From Ruminiclostridium papyrosolvens C7 (GTDB taxonomy: Bacteria; Bacillota; Clostridia; Acetivibrionales; DSM-1351), in NCBI RefSeq assembly GCF_000421965.1, contig NZ_ATAY01000030.1:62001-126000 (forward strand): a stretch of 64,000 nucleotides of DNA. Reading direction: 5' to 3'. The number at the start of each line of letters is the position of its first letter. Position 1 is the first letter of the stretch. The notes beneath the pieces were generated by a model that was not told the origin of the DNA, did not search any database, and saw only the letters and a program-made list of their open reading frames with translations. The translations under genes and the position numbers were made by a program. Below are positions 53,561-61,652 of this stretch, in pieces.

Positions 53561-53752
53561 TTAAAGTTTACTTCCATTATCTACCCAGCTTTTTGCTTCT
53601 GAAACACCTTCAATTTTAGGAATTACAACATTAGTGTGCTTTTGCTTTGTGGCCTCATTTGTCCAGGCAGCCGTTCCCTCATTGTCTGTGGGCCTGTATG
53701 CTGTCCTCCGCCTGTTATCACGTCCGTCTAGTTGTGCATCTTTTTTATTCAT
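53561..53752 (-). CDS. small protein of the DUF3787/spore-surface type
   Basis: A 63-residue protein. The core TAAWTNEATKQKHTNVVIPK and the end VSEAKSWVDNGSKL match my memory of short clostridial DUF3787 proteins reported on spores. The frame opens at TTG 53764, but GGAGGT lies between that codon and ATG 53752. It ends 19 bases before the nifJ start on the same strand and may share its transcript. The family assignment is recalled, not checked. Confidence 0.6.
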   Translation of the reverse strand: MNKKDAQLDGRDNRRRTAYRPTDNEGTAAWTNEATKQKHTNVVIPKIEGVSEAKSWVDNGSKL

Positions 53753-53882
53753 AACTACCTCCAAGTATAATTATTATTATGAAAAGAGAAATATTAACCC
53801 TATACAAAAATATAAGATATAAAAATTATTTGCTTTATTAATTTTTTTATTCGAAAAGTAGTAATTAGACAAATATAAAAAG

Positions 53883-53916
53883 GTCCGGTTTAGAAGTTTT
53901 AACTTCCTAACCGGAC
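53883..53916. terminator. hairpin between small-gene promoter region and beta-helix gene
   Basis: GTCCGGTTTAGAAGTT (53883-53898) and AACTTCCTAACCGGAC (53901-53916) pair over 16 bp with one mismatch. It lies downstream of the minus-strand gene at 53958 and has a T-tract (minus strand: TTTTTATATTTG-like) beyond it. Confidence 0.75.
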
Positions 53917-53957
53917 GATATTTTTACCAGGTATTTTGTAACTAATCAAATCATAAG

Positions 53958-54782
53958 TTAAGCCAATGAAAAAGAAGAGGAAATAGCACTCTGTGTAAAA
54001 AACGAATTAACAATTTCATATTGGTTCTTAACTATGACAATATTTTCAGTAGCATCATATTTCTTAGCTATACCATTGTGTAGCAATGCACCCTTTTTTA
54101 TGTAACTGGATTCTCCAATGTAGAATGAATGCTGTGATTTACCCCAATTATTAAAAGCCATAACTCCGCCTTGTACTGTGCCATTGTTTATTATTATATT
54201 TGCTGCATCAAGATATGATATTCCGTACCAACTACCTTTCAATGTTCCGCCGTTCATTATTACAAAAGGCGCGGGAGTATTACTCCAATTGTATAATGCA
54301 CTATAGCCTTTTATTGTTCCACCTTCAAGTTTAAGAACACCGGATCTATTAAAATAGATTCCCATACCTTTTGGATATAAATTTTCAATTACGCCAGTTT
54401 CCTTTTCGCTGGAGTCTTTCAAAGTTAATGCACCTTCCAGATATATTGTACCGTCAAAATTTCTACTGGTGATTTTATGACCTGCCAAATCAAGGACTAT
54501 ATTAGTATTAGTACCCAGTGTCAGCGTGGATTCACCAAGGTTCACATCTGTGAGCAGAGTGATAGTAGTTTCTTCCGGGCTATCTATGGAATTAAGTGCC
54601 TTTTCCAGTGTAGGAAACTCTTTATTGCCTACTTTTGCCTGATTACATGTTTCACATATGTTGATTTCGTCATCCGGCAAAAAGGTGACAACCTTAAAAT
54701 TTACAATAGGTCTTAACCGTAGTTTCTTAATTCTATCCAATTTGCCTCGCCTCTTTGTTTGAAATTTTGCTGTAAACACCAT
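53958..54782 (-). CDS. putative right-handed beta-helix protein
   Basis: A 274-residue protein without recognised family. After a basic N-terminal 30 residues and a CxxC pair (NICETCNQAKVG), it consists of short repeating strands (for example LDLAGHKITSRNFDGTIYLE, LKLEGGTIKGYSALYN, IIINNGTVQGGVMAF), the style of pectin-lyase-like parallel beta-helices. No signal peptide is visible, so secretion or surface display is uncertain. It has no catalytic residues that can be assigned. The ribosome site is weak. Confidence 0.6.
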   Translation of the reverse strand: MVFTAKFQTKRRGKLDRIKKLRLRPIVNFKVVTFLPDDEINICETCNQAKVGNKEFPTLEKALNSIDSPEETTITLLTDVNLGESTLTLGTNTNIVLDLAGHKITSRNFDGTIYLEGALTLKDSSEKETGVIENLYPKGMGIYFNRSGVLKLEGGTIKGYSALYNWSNTPAPFVIMNGGTLKGSWYGISYLDAANIIINNGTVQGGVMAFNNWGKSQHSFYIGESSYIKKGALLHNGIAKKYDATENIVIVKNQYEIVNSFFTQSAISSSFSLA

Positions 54783-54954
54783 TATTATTCTTTAAGTAAT
54801 AACATTTAAATTTACTGAAAGAAAGCTTTTAAATAAGGTAACTATATGCATAATGATAATTTTTGATTAGTATCTCTCTAAAGTATCCCCTCCATACCCG
54901 TTTTTCTTATCAAGGCTAATCATATCAGTATTTTGGACAAAAGTGAAGCGATAT

Positions 54955-55015
54955 GTGCAATTCGACGGCAAAAAGTGCAATACGATTGAAAAAAACAAAT
55001 CTTTCATGTTATAAT
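54955..55015 (+). promoter_or_regulatory. LytTR gene promoter with 20-bp direct repeats
   Basis: GTGCAATTCGACGGCAAAAA (54955-54974) and GTGCAATACGATTGAAAAAA (54975-54994) match at 16 of 20 positions. The second copy runs into TTGAAA (54986-54991), which with an 18-base spacer and TATAAT (55010-55015) forms a good promoter. LytTR regulators bind such direct repeats, so autoregulation is likely. Confidence 0.55.
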
Positions 55016-55070
55016 TTTAACAGGAAAGATATACCAATTATTATTTTTAAGGCATCTTAGGAAGGTTACA

Positions 55071-55808
55071 ATGAAAATAGCTATTTGTGACGATTTAAGA
55101 TTTGATCGTACATTGCTGTGCGAGTACATACTGCAGTATGCAAAAAATAATTTTATAAATATAGATGTTGTTGAGTTTGACAGTGGTGAAGAGATGTTGT
55201 CGTCTTTTTCAGAGGAAAATTATAAAATCGTATTTCTGGACATATATATGAAAGGTATTGACGGAGTTAAAGTTGCAGAGAGAATAAGGGAAACTGATGA
55301 GGACTGCAAAATTATTTTCACAACCTCCAGCTTGGATCACAAAGGTGAAGGATTTGAGGTTGCTGCAACACACTATCTGATTAAGCCTATTACATATAAA
55401 CGTGTGGAGCAGGCCTTAAACCGTTGCAAGAAGGTTTTAGCCTTTGATGCACAGTACATAGAACTGCCCTTTGGGAAAGAGTCTGTAAAAATTAATCTTA
55501 GGGATATCCTATATATTGAAGCTGTCCGAAATGGTGTTGTTATAACTACCGAACTTGAAGAATATAAAATACATATGCCTATGGCAAAAATTTGTGATGT
55601 TATTACGGATAAAAGGTTTTTAAGGTCCCATCGCGGTTTTATTGTAAATATGCAGCATATAATTGCAACCAAAGAGAATGAGTTTGTTTTGAAAAATAGC
55701 TCTACTGTTCCGATAAGACAGTCAGGCAGGAAAGAGATAAAATGTGCCTACATGCATTATGTAATAGAAAACCACAAAGAAATTCAAAGTTCTGATGCTA
55801 TTATCTAA
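55071..55808 (+). CDS. LytTR-family response regulator
   Basis: A 245-residue regulator. The receiver (residues 1-120) has CDD at the N terminus, phospho-site KIVFLDIYMKGIDG and Lys in YLIKPI. The LytTR DNA-binding domain covers about 140-235 (INLRDILYIEAVRNGVVITT, FLRSHRGFIVNMQHI). No kinase gene is adjacent, so it is an orphan here. GAAGG-like ribosome site precedes ATG 55071. It likely controls its own promoter and perhaps the divergent beta-helix gene. Confidence 0.9.
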   Translation: MKIAICDDLRFDRTLLCEYILQYAKNNFINIDVVEFDSGEEMLSSFSEENYKIVFLDIYMKGIDGVKVAERIRETDEDCKIIFTTSSLDHKGEGFEVAATHYLIKPITYKRVEQALNRCKKVLAFDAQYIELPFGKESVKINLRDILYIEAVRNGVVITTELEEYKIHMPMAKICDVITDKRFLRSHRGFIVNMQHIIATKENEFVLKNSSTVPIRQSGRKEIKCAYMHYVIENHKEIQSSDAII

Positions 55809-56011
55809 TTTATCATTAATGATAAATATCATATAACGGTGATATCCCAGATATCTTATACTCATTTTGGTGTAATTGTTACCGAAATATATTAACATAA
55901 AATGTATTGTATCGTATTTAGCAACTGTTGCTATTATTTGGAAACAATCCCACATAACTTACATAACATGTAATAAGGGAAATTTATGTTAATCATAGAG
56001 GAGGTATAATT

Positions 56012-56830
56012 GTGCGTAATTACGGAAATTGGCCATATGTAAGCAGTAATATGATGGCTCCGGGCCCTTCAAATAAAAATGCAGGTTCAGGGATGACAAA
56101 CCCTTGGATTATGCAGCCAAACATTAGTCCTGATTTACAGCCGGGATACACACCACATATAAACCACGAGGAAGACATGCAGTCTGAAATGGGTAATGAC
56201 ATGATGCAGCAGGGCATGGGCAAGAATATGATGCAGCCCGGAATGAGTCCCGACATGATGCAACAGGGCATGATGCAGCCGGGGATGAGTCCCGACATGA
56301 TGCAACAGGGCATGATGATGCAGCCCGGAATGTGTCCTGACATGATGCAACAGGGCATGATGATGCAGCCCGGGATGTGTCCTGACATGATGCAACATGA
56401 AAAAATGGATGCAGATATGTCAGAGGCACTTGAGTTGATTAAAGAGGCAATAAAAGGTGAGACACAAGACAGATTATTCTATCAATATCTTTTAGACAAT
56501 GCCCCGGCACTGCTGGACAAGGAAATTATTACAGAGATAAGGGATAATGAAATAAAACATGCAAAGATGTTCAGACAGCTTTATTTTGAACTTACGGGAA
56601 AGACAGTAAAGCCTGATGAAAATGTTACATTTGAAAAACCTAGAACATATTGTGACGGGCTCAGGGGGGCACTTATGGGTGAAACTAATGCCGTAAAAAA
56701 ATACCGTAGGATTTTAGCGGCCATGAAAAACAGAAAACATATAAACATGATGGTAGAAATAATTACGGATGAATTAAGGCATGCTTCTCTATATAATCTT
56801 TTAATTCACAATAATGATTGCAAATATTAA
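56012..56830 (+). CDS. Met-rich repeat protein with ferritin-like domain
   Basis: A 272-residue protein. Residues 1-72 are Pro/Met/Asn-rich; residues 73-130 are four near-identical Met-Gln-Pro-Gly repeats (MMQPGMSPDMMQQG twice, then MMMQPGMCPDMMQQG and a variant); residues 133-272 are a four-helix ferritin-like domain with two ExxH sites (EIRDNEIKHAKMF, DELRHASLY) and extra Glu in KGETQDR and MGETNAV, enough for a di-iron centre. The start is GTG 56012 with GGAGG at 55999-56003. The composition recalls spore coat or metal-binding proteins. Function unknown. Confidence 0.75.
   Translation: MRNYGNWPYVSSNMMAPGPSNKNAGSGMTNPWIMQPNISPDLQPGYTPHINHEEDMQSEMGNDMMQQGMGKNMMQPGMSPDMMQQGMMQPGMSPDMMQQGMMMQPGMCPDMMQQGMMMQPGMCPDMMQHEKMDADMSEALELIKEAIKGETQDRLFYQYLLDNAPALLDKEIITEIRDNEIKHAKMFRQLYFELTGKTVKPDENVTFEKPRTYCDGLRGALMGETNAVKKYRRILAAMKNRKHINMMVEIITDELRHASLYNLLIHNNDCKY
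56228..56401 (+). repeat. four in-frame tandem repeats of 42 and 45 bp
   Basis: Units at 56228-56269 and 56270-56311 (42 bp) and 56312-56356 and 56357-56401 (45 bp, with an added ATG) encode Met-rich repeats. The near-identity at DNA level implies recent expansion. Confidence 0.9.
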
Positions 56831-56846
56831 TATCAGCGATATAATT

Positions 56847-56885
56847 GAACCGGACAGCTTTTAATCAGCCATCCGGTTCTTTTTT
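56847..56885 (+). terminator. terminator after the Met-rich protein gene
   Basis: GAACCGGA (56847-56854) and TCCGGTTC (56872-56879) form a stem extended by GC/T pairs, followed by TTTTTT. Confidence 0.85.
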
Positions 56886-56997
56886 ACCCCAAAATAAAGA
56901 AAATTAAAAAAGATTAAGTATATATAAACAGACTTTTGGGTTAAATTTAAGTATATTGTATAAAGCAGTAAACATAAAACTAATTAAAGAGGTATAG

Positions 56998-57651
56998 ATG
57001 GATATTATTGTAAATTTTTTTAATTTTGTAATGCACTTGGATGAAAATCTGACAATGCTGGCGAATAACTTCGGTATCTGGACCTATGTGATTTTATTTG
57101 CCATAGTTTTTTGTGAGACAGGTCTCGTAGTAACTCCTTTTTTGCCCGGGGATTCCATGATATTTGTGCTAGGGGCCCTTTCGGCGAGCGGTGAGCTTGA
57201 TTTAAAGATTATAACAATAGTATTGATCTCCGCGGCTATTCTTGGGGATACCTGTAATTATCATTTAGGTAAGATATTCGGCCCTATGGTATTCCGAAAG
57301 GATAACGTCAGGTTCCTTAAAAAGGATCATCTGATAAAAACTCATAACTTTTACGAAAAACACGGCGGTAAAACCATAATACTTGCAAGATTTATACCCA
57401 TAATCAGAACATTTGCACCCTTTGTAGCGGGTATGGGTTCAATGAGTTATATGAAATTTATAGGCTACAATATTATTGGTGGTGTCTTATGGGTTTCACT
57501 GTTTCTGGCAGCAGGGTACTTTTTCGGAAATGTTGCCGTTGTTCAGGAGAACTTTACACTTGTAATACTGGCTATAATTGCAATATCTGTACTGCCGGGT
57601 TTTGTGGCATACTTAAAAAACAAAAAAGCTGGCCCAACCGACCAAGCTTAA
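56998..57651 (+). CDS. DedA-family membrane protein
   Basis: A 217-residue polytopic protein with DedA/SNARE-associated signatures FLPGDSMIFVLG and LARFIPIIRTFAPFVAGMG. DedA proteins help flip or recycle lipid carriers and maintain proton motive force. Start at ATG 56998 after AGAGGT. Single gene between two terminators or regulators. Confidence 0.88.
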   Translation: MDIIVNFFNFVMHLDENLTMLANNFGIWTYVILFAIVFCETGLVVTPFLPGDSMIFVLGALSASGELDLKIITIVLISAAILGDTCNYHLGKIFGPMVFRKDNVRFLKKDHLIKTHNFYEKHGGKTIILARFIPIIRTFAPFVAGMGSMSYMKFIGYNIIGGVLWVSLFLAAGYFFGNVAVVQENFTLVILAIIAISVLPGFVAYLKNKKAGPTDQA

Positions 57652-57677
57652 ATTTCTGACGAAATTTGCCGGGGAAA

Positions 57678-57694
57678 TTCACGTACTGTTCACA
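57678..57694 (+). promoter_or_regulatory. 11-bp-spaced repeat before the OmpR-family regulator gene
   Basis: TTCACG (57678-57683) and TTCACA (57689-57694) are spaced by five bases. The same half-site plan occurs upstream of the secreted protein gene at 60000. It matches PhoP/WalR-type tandem sites. Confidence 0.45.
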
Positions 57695-57746
57695 AATATA
57701 AACTATAATTTTATTTAATAGTTCATATGAAAGGGGCATACTTTTC

Positions 57747-58427
57747 GTGAGTTCAATTAAAATTCTTATTGCAGATGACGAGGAAAGAATGAGAAGGCTG
57801 GTTGCCGATTTTCTTAAAAAGCAAGGATATACCGTAATTGAAGCAGATAACGGAATGCAGGCTTTAAAGATATTTATTGAGCAGAAAGAATCAATCAGTC
57901 TGGTAATTCTTGATGTAATGATGCCTGTTATGGACGGATGGGAGACATTAAGAAGTATTCGCCAGTATTCAAAGGTTCCCGTGATAATGCTGACAGCAAA
58001 AAGTACAGAAGCAGATGAGCTACTGAGCTTTGGAATCGGTGCAGACGAATACATAACCAAACCTTTCAGCCTGATGATATTATTGGCAAGAGTACAGGCT
58101 CTTCTCAAGAGAGTAAATATTAATATAAACGGTAAAAAATCCTTTGACGGTTTGGAGATTGACCCCGCTGCTCATACAGTTCATGCCGGGGGACGAGAGA
58201 TAGAGCTTACACCAAAAGAATTCGAGCTGTTGCTCTATCTTTGTGATAATGAGGGAATAGCTTTGTCCAGAGAGAAGATTCTTAATTGCGTTTGGGACTA
58301 TGGTTATTTTGGGGATGCCAGAACCGTTGATACCCATATAAAAAAATTGAGACTGAAACTGGGATACAAGGGTGACTTCATACAAACCATAAGGGGGCTG
58401 GGCTACAAGTTTGAGGTGACTAAATGA
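57747..58427 (+). CDS. OmpR-family response regulator
   Basis: A 226-residue regulator with receiver (IADDEE, phospho-Asp in LVILDVMMPVMDGWE, Lys in YITKPF) and winged-helix domain ending in DARTVDTHIKKLRLKLGYKG and IRGLGYKFEV. It starts at GTG 57747. Stop codon overlaps the kinase start (ATGA), so the pair is co-translated. Candidate binding sites with 11-bp period lie upstream of this gene and before the secreted protein gene. Confidence 0.92.
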   Translation: MSSIKILIADDEERMRRLVADFLKKQGYTVIEADNGMQALKIFIEQKESISLVILDVMMPVMDGWETLRSIRQYSKVPVIMLTAKSTEADELLSFGIGADEYITKPFSLMILLARVQALLKRVNININGKKSFDGLEIDPAAHTVHAGGREIELTPKEFELLLYLCDNEGIALSREKILNCVWDYGYFGDARTVDTHIKKLRLKLGYKGDFIQTIRGLGYKFEVTK

Positions 58428-59905
58428 AAATCTCATTAAAAACCAAACTCTTCGGTACATTTTTTGGATTGATAGTACTCTCCGTTATATTAACATGGGT
58501 TTTAAACAGTTCACTTCTTCTGAAATATTACTATCACAATCAAAGAAATACAATGAGACAGAGCTATGACGTTATAAAGAATGCTTATAATACAGATTCT
58601 GACAATATAATGATGGACATTGAAAAAATAGAAAACCTTCGGGGCATGGGCATTTTATTGTTTGACGAGGATTTAAATATAATTTACCAATCAGGGCAAA
58701 AGAATTTGCAAATGCTTCGGGAAAACAGACGGATTATGGGTACAACACCATCCATTGACAAAAAGCTGATAAAAGATAAAATAAACAGACTCAAGGATAA
58801 TACTCCTAAAATAGAAATCCGATACGACAAAAGAATGGAATCCAATTTTGTATCACTCTATGCAAAAATAGATGATAATATATATATATACATGGGAACA
58901 CCCTTTGCCGCAATTCAGGAAAGTTCACAAATAGCCATTAGCTTTTCCATTCTTACAGGCCTGCTGACGCTGGTGCTTGGAGGAGTAATTATTTACATTC
59001 TTACTTCAAGAGTTACAAAACCTATTGAAAAGCTCAACGTCATTGCAAAAAAAATGACTGTCCTTGATTTCAGCGAAAAGTATGATGTAAATAGGAACGA
59101 TGAAATCGGGACACTGGGTGAAAGTATAAATTCACTGTCAAAACAGTTGGAATCCTCCATAAGCGATTTGCAACAGGCCAACATTAAGTTAATGCAGGAT
59201 ATACAGAAGGAAAGACAGATTGATGAAATGAGAAAGGAATTTATCAGTAATGTTTCACATGAGCTGAAAACACCTATTGCTATTGTACAAGGCTATGCGG
59301 AAGGACTCAAGCTTAACGTCAATGACGACGAGGAAAATAAGAACTTTTACTGTGACGTGATAATTGACGAAGCAAATAAAATGGACAGTATGGTAAGAAA
59401 GCTTCTTGAACTTTCGGAACTTGAATTCAATCAGATTTCCCTTGACCGGGAGGAATTTTCCATAAATGAGCTTATAACTGATGTTTTAAAAAAGAAAGCT
59501 ATTCTATTTGCCGAAAAGGACGCGAAAGTTACCTTCAATTCAAAGGTAAAAGAAAATGTAATAGTAAATGCCGATTACTATTATGTTGAACAGGTTTTTA
59601 TGAATTATCTCAGCAATGCACTTAATCATCTGGATGATAAAAGAATAATAAATGTTGACCTTGAAATAACAGATACAAAGGCGCGGGTGGAGGTATTCAA
59701 TTCAGGAGAAAACATTCCGGGTGACGTTATAGATAGCATTTGGATGAGCTTTTTTAAAGTAGATAAGGCAAGAACAAGAGCTTATGGTGGAACAGGTCTT
59801 GGCTTGTCCATTGTAAAAGCAATACAGAAAGCCCATAATAATGCTTACGGTGTTTTAAACAAGCCGGAAGGTGTCCTTTTTTGGTTTGAAGCGGATTTGG
59901 CCTAG
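58424..59905 (+). CDS. sensor histidine kinase with HAMP domain
   Basis: A 493-residue membrane kinase. Two membrane segments (about 10-30 and 168-190) flank a 135-residue extracytoplasmic sensor, then HAMP (RVTKPIEKLNVIAKKM), a dimerisation helix with phosphoacceptor in SNVSHELKTPIAI, and ATPase boxes ending in GGTGLGLSIVKAI. Downstream, 94 bases away, lies a secreted protein gene that may be its target. The signal is not deducible. Confidence 0.92.
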   Translation: MKISLKTKLFGTFFGLIVLSVILTWVLNSSLLLKYYYHNQRNTMRQSYDVIKNAYNTDSDNIMMDIEKIENLRGMGILLFDEDLNIIYQSGQKNLQMLRENRRIMGTTPSIDKKLIKDKINRLKDNTPKIEIRYDKRMESNFVSLYAKIDDNIYIYMGTPFAAIQESSQIAISFSILTGLLTLVLGGVIIYILTSRVTKPIEKLNVIAKKMTVLDFSEKYDVNRNDEIGTLGESINSLSKQLESSISDLQQANIKLMQDIQKERQIDEMRKEFISNVSHELKTPIAIVQGYAEGLKLNVNDDEENKNFYCDVIIDEANKMDSMVRKLLELSELEFNQISLDREEFSINELITDVLKKKAILFAEKDAKVTFNSKVKENVIVNADYYYVEQVFMNYLSNALNHLDDKRIINVDLEITDTKARVEVFNSGENIPGDVIDSIWMSFFKVDKARTRAYGGTGLGLSIVKAIQKAHNNAYGVLNKPEGVLFWFEADLA

Positions 59906-59933
59906 AGACCTTGGAAAAAATTGTTTGAAGTAA

Positions 59934-59961
59934 TTTACAAAATCTACACAATATTTACACA
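59934..59961 (+). promoter_or_regulatory. three 11-bp-spaced half sites before the secreted protein gene
   Basis: TTTACA (59934-59939), TACACA (59945-59950) and TACACA (59956-59961) recur every 11 bases. This is the layout used by PhoP, WalR and other OmpR-type regulators. Confidence 0.5.
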
Positions 59962-59999
59962 TTAGTTGAGAAAGATAGTGTAGAAAGGAGGTGATAGTA

Positions 60000-60500
60000 G
60001 TGAAAAAAATTAAAATTCTTGTTACTATCGCATTTGTTATTTCAATACTATCTTCTAATGTCTTTGCAGTTGAGTCCGACATAGGTTCCAAATCACAAGA
60101 TGGTGCAGTTGATCAACATAAAGAAGAGATTAAGGACAAAGACAAATGTCAGAAGTGTCGTAAGGATCCCTTAAAATATCTTGAAGATAAAAAGCAAAGC
60201 GTAGAAAAAGACTTGAAAGAAGGTCGTATTTCCAAGGAAGAAGCTGACGAAAAGATAAAGGAAATCGACCAGCGCATACAGAAAATCAAGGAATTCAACA
60301 GCTTGCCTCTTCCTGAAAAGAAAGCTAAAATCTATAGTCGATTCCAGAAACACATTGATAAAAAGGTCTCAGAAGGAAAATTAACAAATGAGGAAGGCCA
60401 AAAGTTTCTGACAGAGTTAAAAAAAGAGCTTGATCAGTGGGATGGCAAAGATTTTCCGAAATTCAAGATGGACAAGATGGAAAATAAAAAACATGATTAG
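60000..60500 (+). CDS. secreted helical protein, DUF2680-like
   Basis: A 166-residue exported protein. A signal peptide covers residues 1-23 (cleavage after VFA). The rest is charged, Lys/Glu-rich and helical, with two EGRISKEEADEKI-like helix pairs and a CxxC (KCQKC) near residue 46. It resembles clostridial DUF2680/YckD-type small secreted proteins. GTG 60000 is chosen because AAAGGAGGTGAT lies at 59984-59995; an in-frame GTG at 59991 overlaps that site. Probably controlled by the upstream two-component system. Confidence 0.65.
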   Translation: MKKIKILVTIAFVISILSSNVFAVESDIGSKSQDGAVDQHKEEIKDKDKCQKCRKDPLKYLEDKKQSVEKDLKEGRISKEEADEKIKEIDQRIQKIKEFNSLPLPEKKAKIYSRFQKHIDKKVSEGKLTNEEGQKFLTELKKELDQWDGKDFPKFKMDKMENKKHD

Positions 60501-60511
60501 TTTGTTCTGAC

Positions 60512-60547
60512 AAAAAAGGACGCATATTTACAAAGATGCGTCCTTTT
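60512..60547. terminator. bidirectional terminator
   Basis: AAAAGGACGCAT (60514-60525) and ATGCGTCCTTTT (60536-60547) form a stem with T-tracts on both sides, between the secreted protein gene and the DMT transporter gene. Confidence 0.9.
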
Positions 60548-60549
60548 AT

Positions 60550-61470
60550 TTATGCTTTTGTTGTAATACGCAGTTTCAAAGAATGTCTTGAAAAAGCCTT
60601 GCCTTTCTTAAATGCTGATACGATTATGGTAAACAATATAATAACACAGCCAATAACGGTGAGAATGCCTGTGAATCGTTCTCCAAGAAGCAATATACCC
60701 AGAGTTGCAGTAACTACAGGCTCTAGAGCATATGTAATGGCTGCGTTTTCAGGCCGTACAAATTTGATTGCAGAGCTTTGAAACAAAGAGGTAAATATAG
60801 TAACAGCAGCATTTAGACAAATAAGCAATAGGAATACGGGATTTACCACATTTGAAAATGCTATTTTACCTGTTTCAAATATCAGAGCCAGAGCCAAAAA
60901 ACTAACTATGTTGGTACTATGCTGTATAAATGTAAACTGTACTGCGGTAAATACATTTGAAAACTTATTTTGAAGTGCAATGAACAAGGAGAAAAAAATT
61001 GCATTAAATAATGCGAAAATATCTCCCATATTTATACTAAAACCCTTTCCTGCAAAAGTAATAAAGTAAATGCCAACCATCGCAGTCATAGCCAGAAGAA
61101 TTGTTTTCCGGGATGGCGATTTTCTCTCTAGAACAGCCATTATTACAGGTGTTATTACAATTGACAGCTGTACTATAAATGCCGTGTTTGAGCCTGAGGT
61201 ATTTTTCAGTGCCAGCATGCAGAAGGTGTTGCTTATAACTGAAATAAGGCTTATAAGTACGCAGGTGACAACAATTTTTTTACTGAAACCCTGCAGTTTT
61301 TTCCTGAATAGTACCACCGTGGAACAAAACCCAAATATGGCACATATTAAGAGTATTGAAAACTGAGGAAGAAATCCCAAAAGCATTTTGGACCATATAT
61401 ATGATGAACCCCAGAGTATGGCATTTAAGATAAGAAATATTTGTGCGTTGTTTTTTGTAATAATGTTCAT
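60550..61470 (-). CDS. EamA/DMT superfamily transporter
   Basis: A 306-residue membrane protein with ten hydrophobic segments in two EamA repeats (NAILWGSSYIWSKMLLG begins repeat 1; AAITYALEPVVTATLGILLL ends repeat 2). Such proteins export amino acids or small metabolites; substrate unknown. It is divergent from an AraC-type regulator gene, which may control it. Confidence 0.88.
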   Translation of the reverse strand: MNIITKNNAQIFLILNAILWGSSYIWSKMLLGFLPQFSILLICAIFGFCSTVVLFRKKLQGFSKKIVVTCVLISLISVISNTFCMLALKNTSGSNTAFIVQLSIVITPVIMAVLERKSPSRKTILLAMTAMVGIYFITFAGKGFSINMGDIFALFNAIFFSLFIALQNKFSNVFTAVQFTFIQHSTNIVSFLALALIFETGKIAFSNVVNPVFLLLICLNAAVTIFTSLFQSSAIKFVRPENAAITYALEPVVTATLGILLLGERFTGILTVIGCVIILFTIIVSAFKKGKAFSRHSLKLRITTKA

Positions 61471-61652
61471 AATATGTACCCACCTAAATTAATTAGTTTA
61501 CATATTATATTATATTCTAACTTTTAGCCAAGTTTATTGCATAAACTGTTTAAAAATTTGCAAAAAGTGCTTTTTGTCCATTTATTTTATTTGAAACATA
61601 TAATAGAATAGTATTACTAAGTATTATCAAAAGCTATGAAGGGATGGTTAAG

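Noticed and set aside
55809-55826. 18-bp palindrome TTTATCATTAATGATAAA, Fur-box-like
   Set aside because: It overlaps the end of the LytTR gene and is 180 bases from the next start; AT-rich palindromes of this length are common here.
56228-56401. Regularly spaced repeats that could suggest a CRISPR array
   Set aside because: The units are contiguous without spacers and are in-frame coding repeats of a Met-rich protein.
56020-56429. Cysteine- and His-rich minus-strand frames opposite the Met-rich repeats
   Set aside because: The composition is only the reverse reading of ATG/CAG repeats; no start signals.
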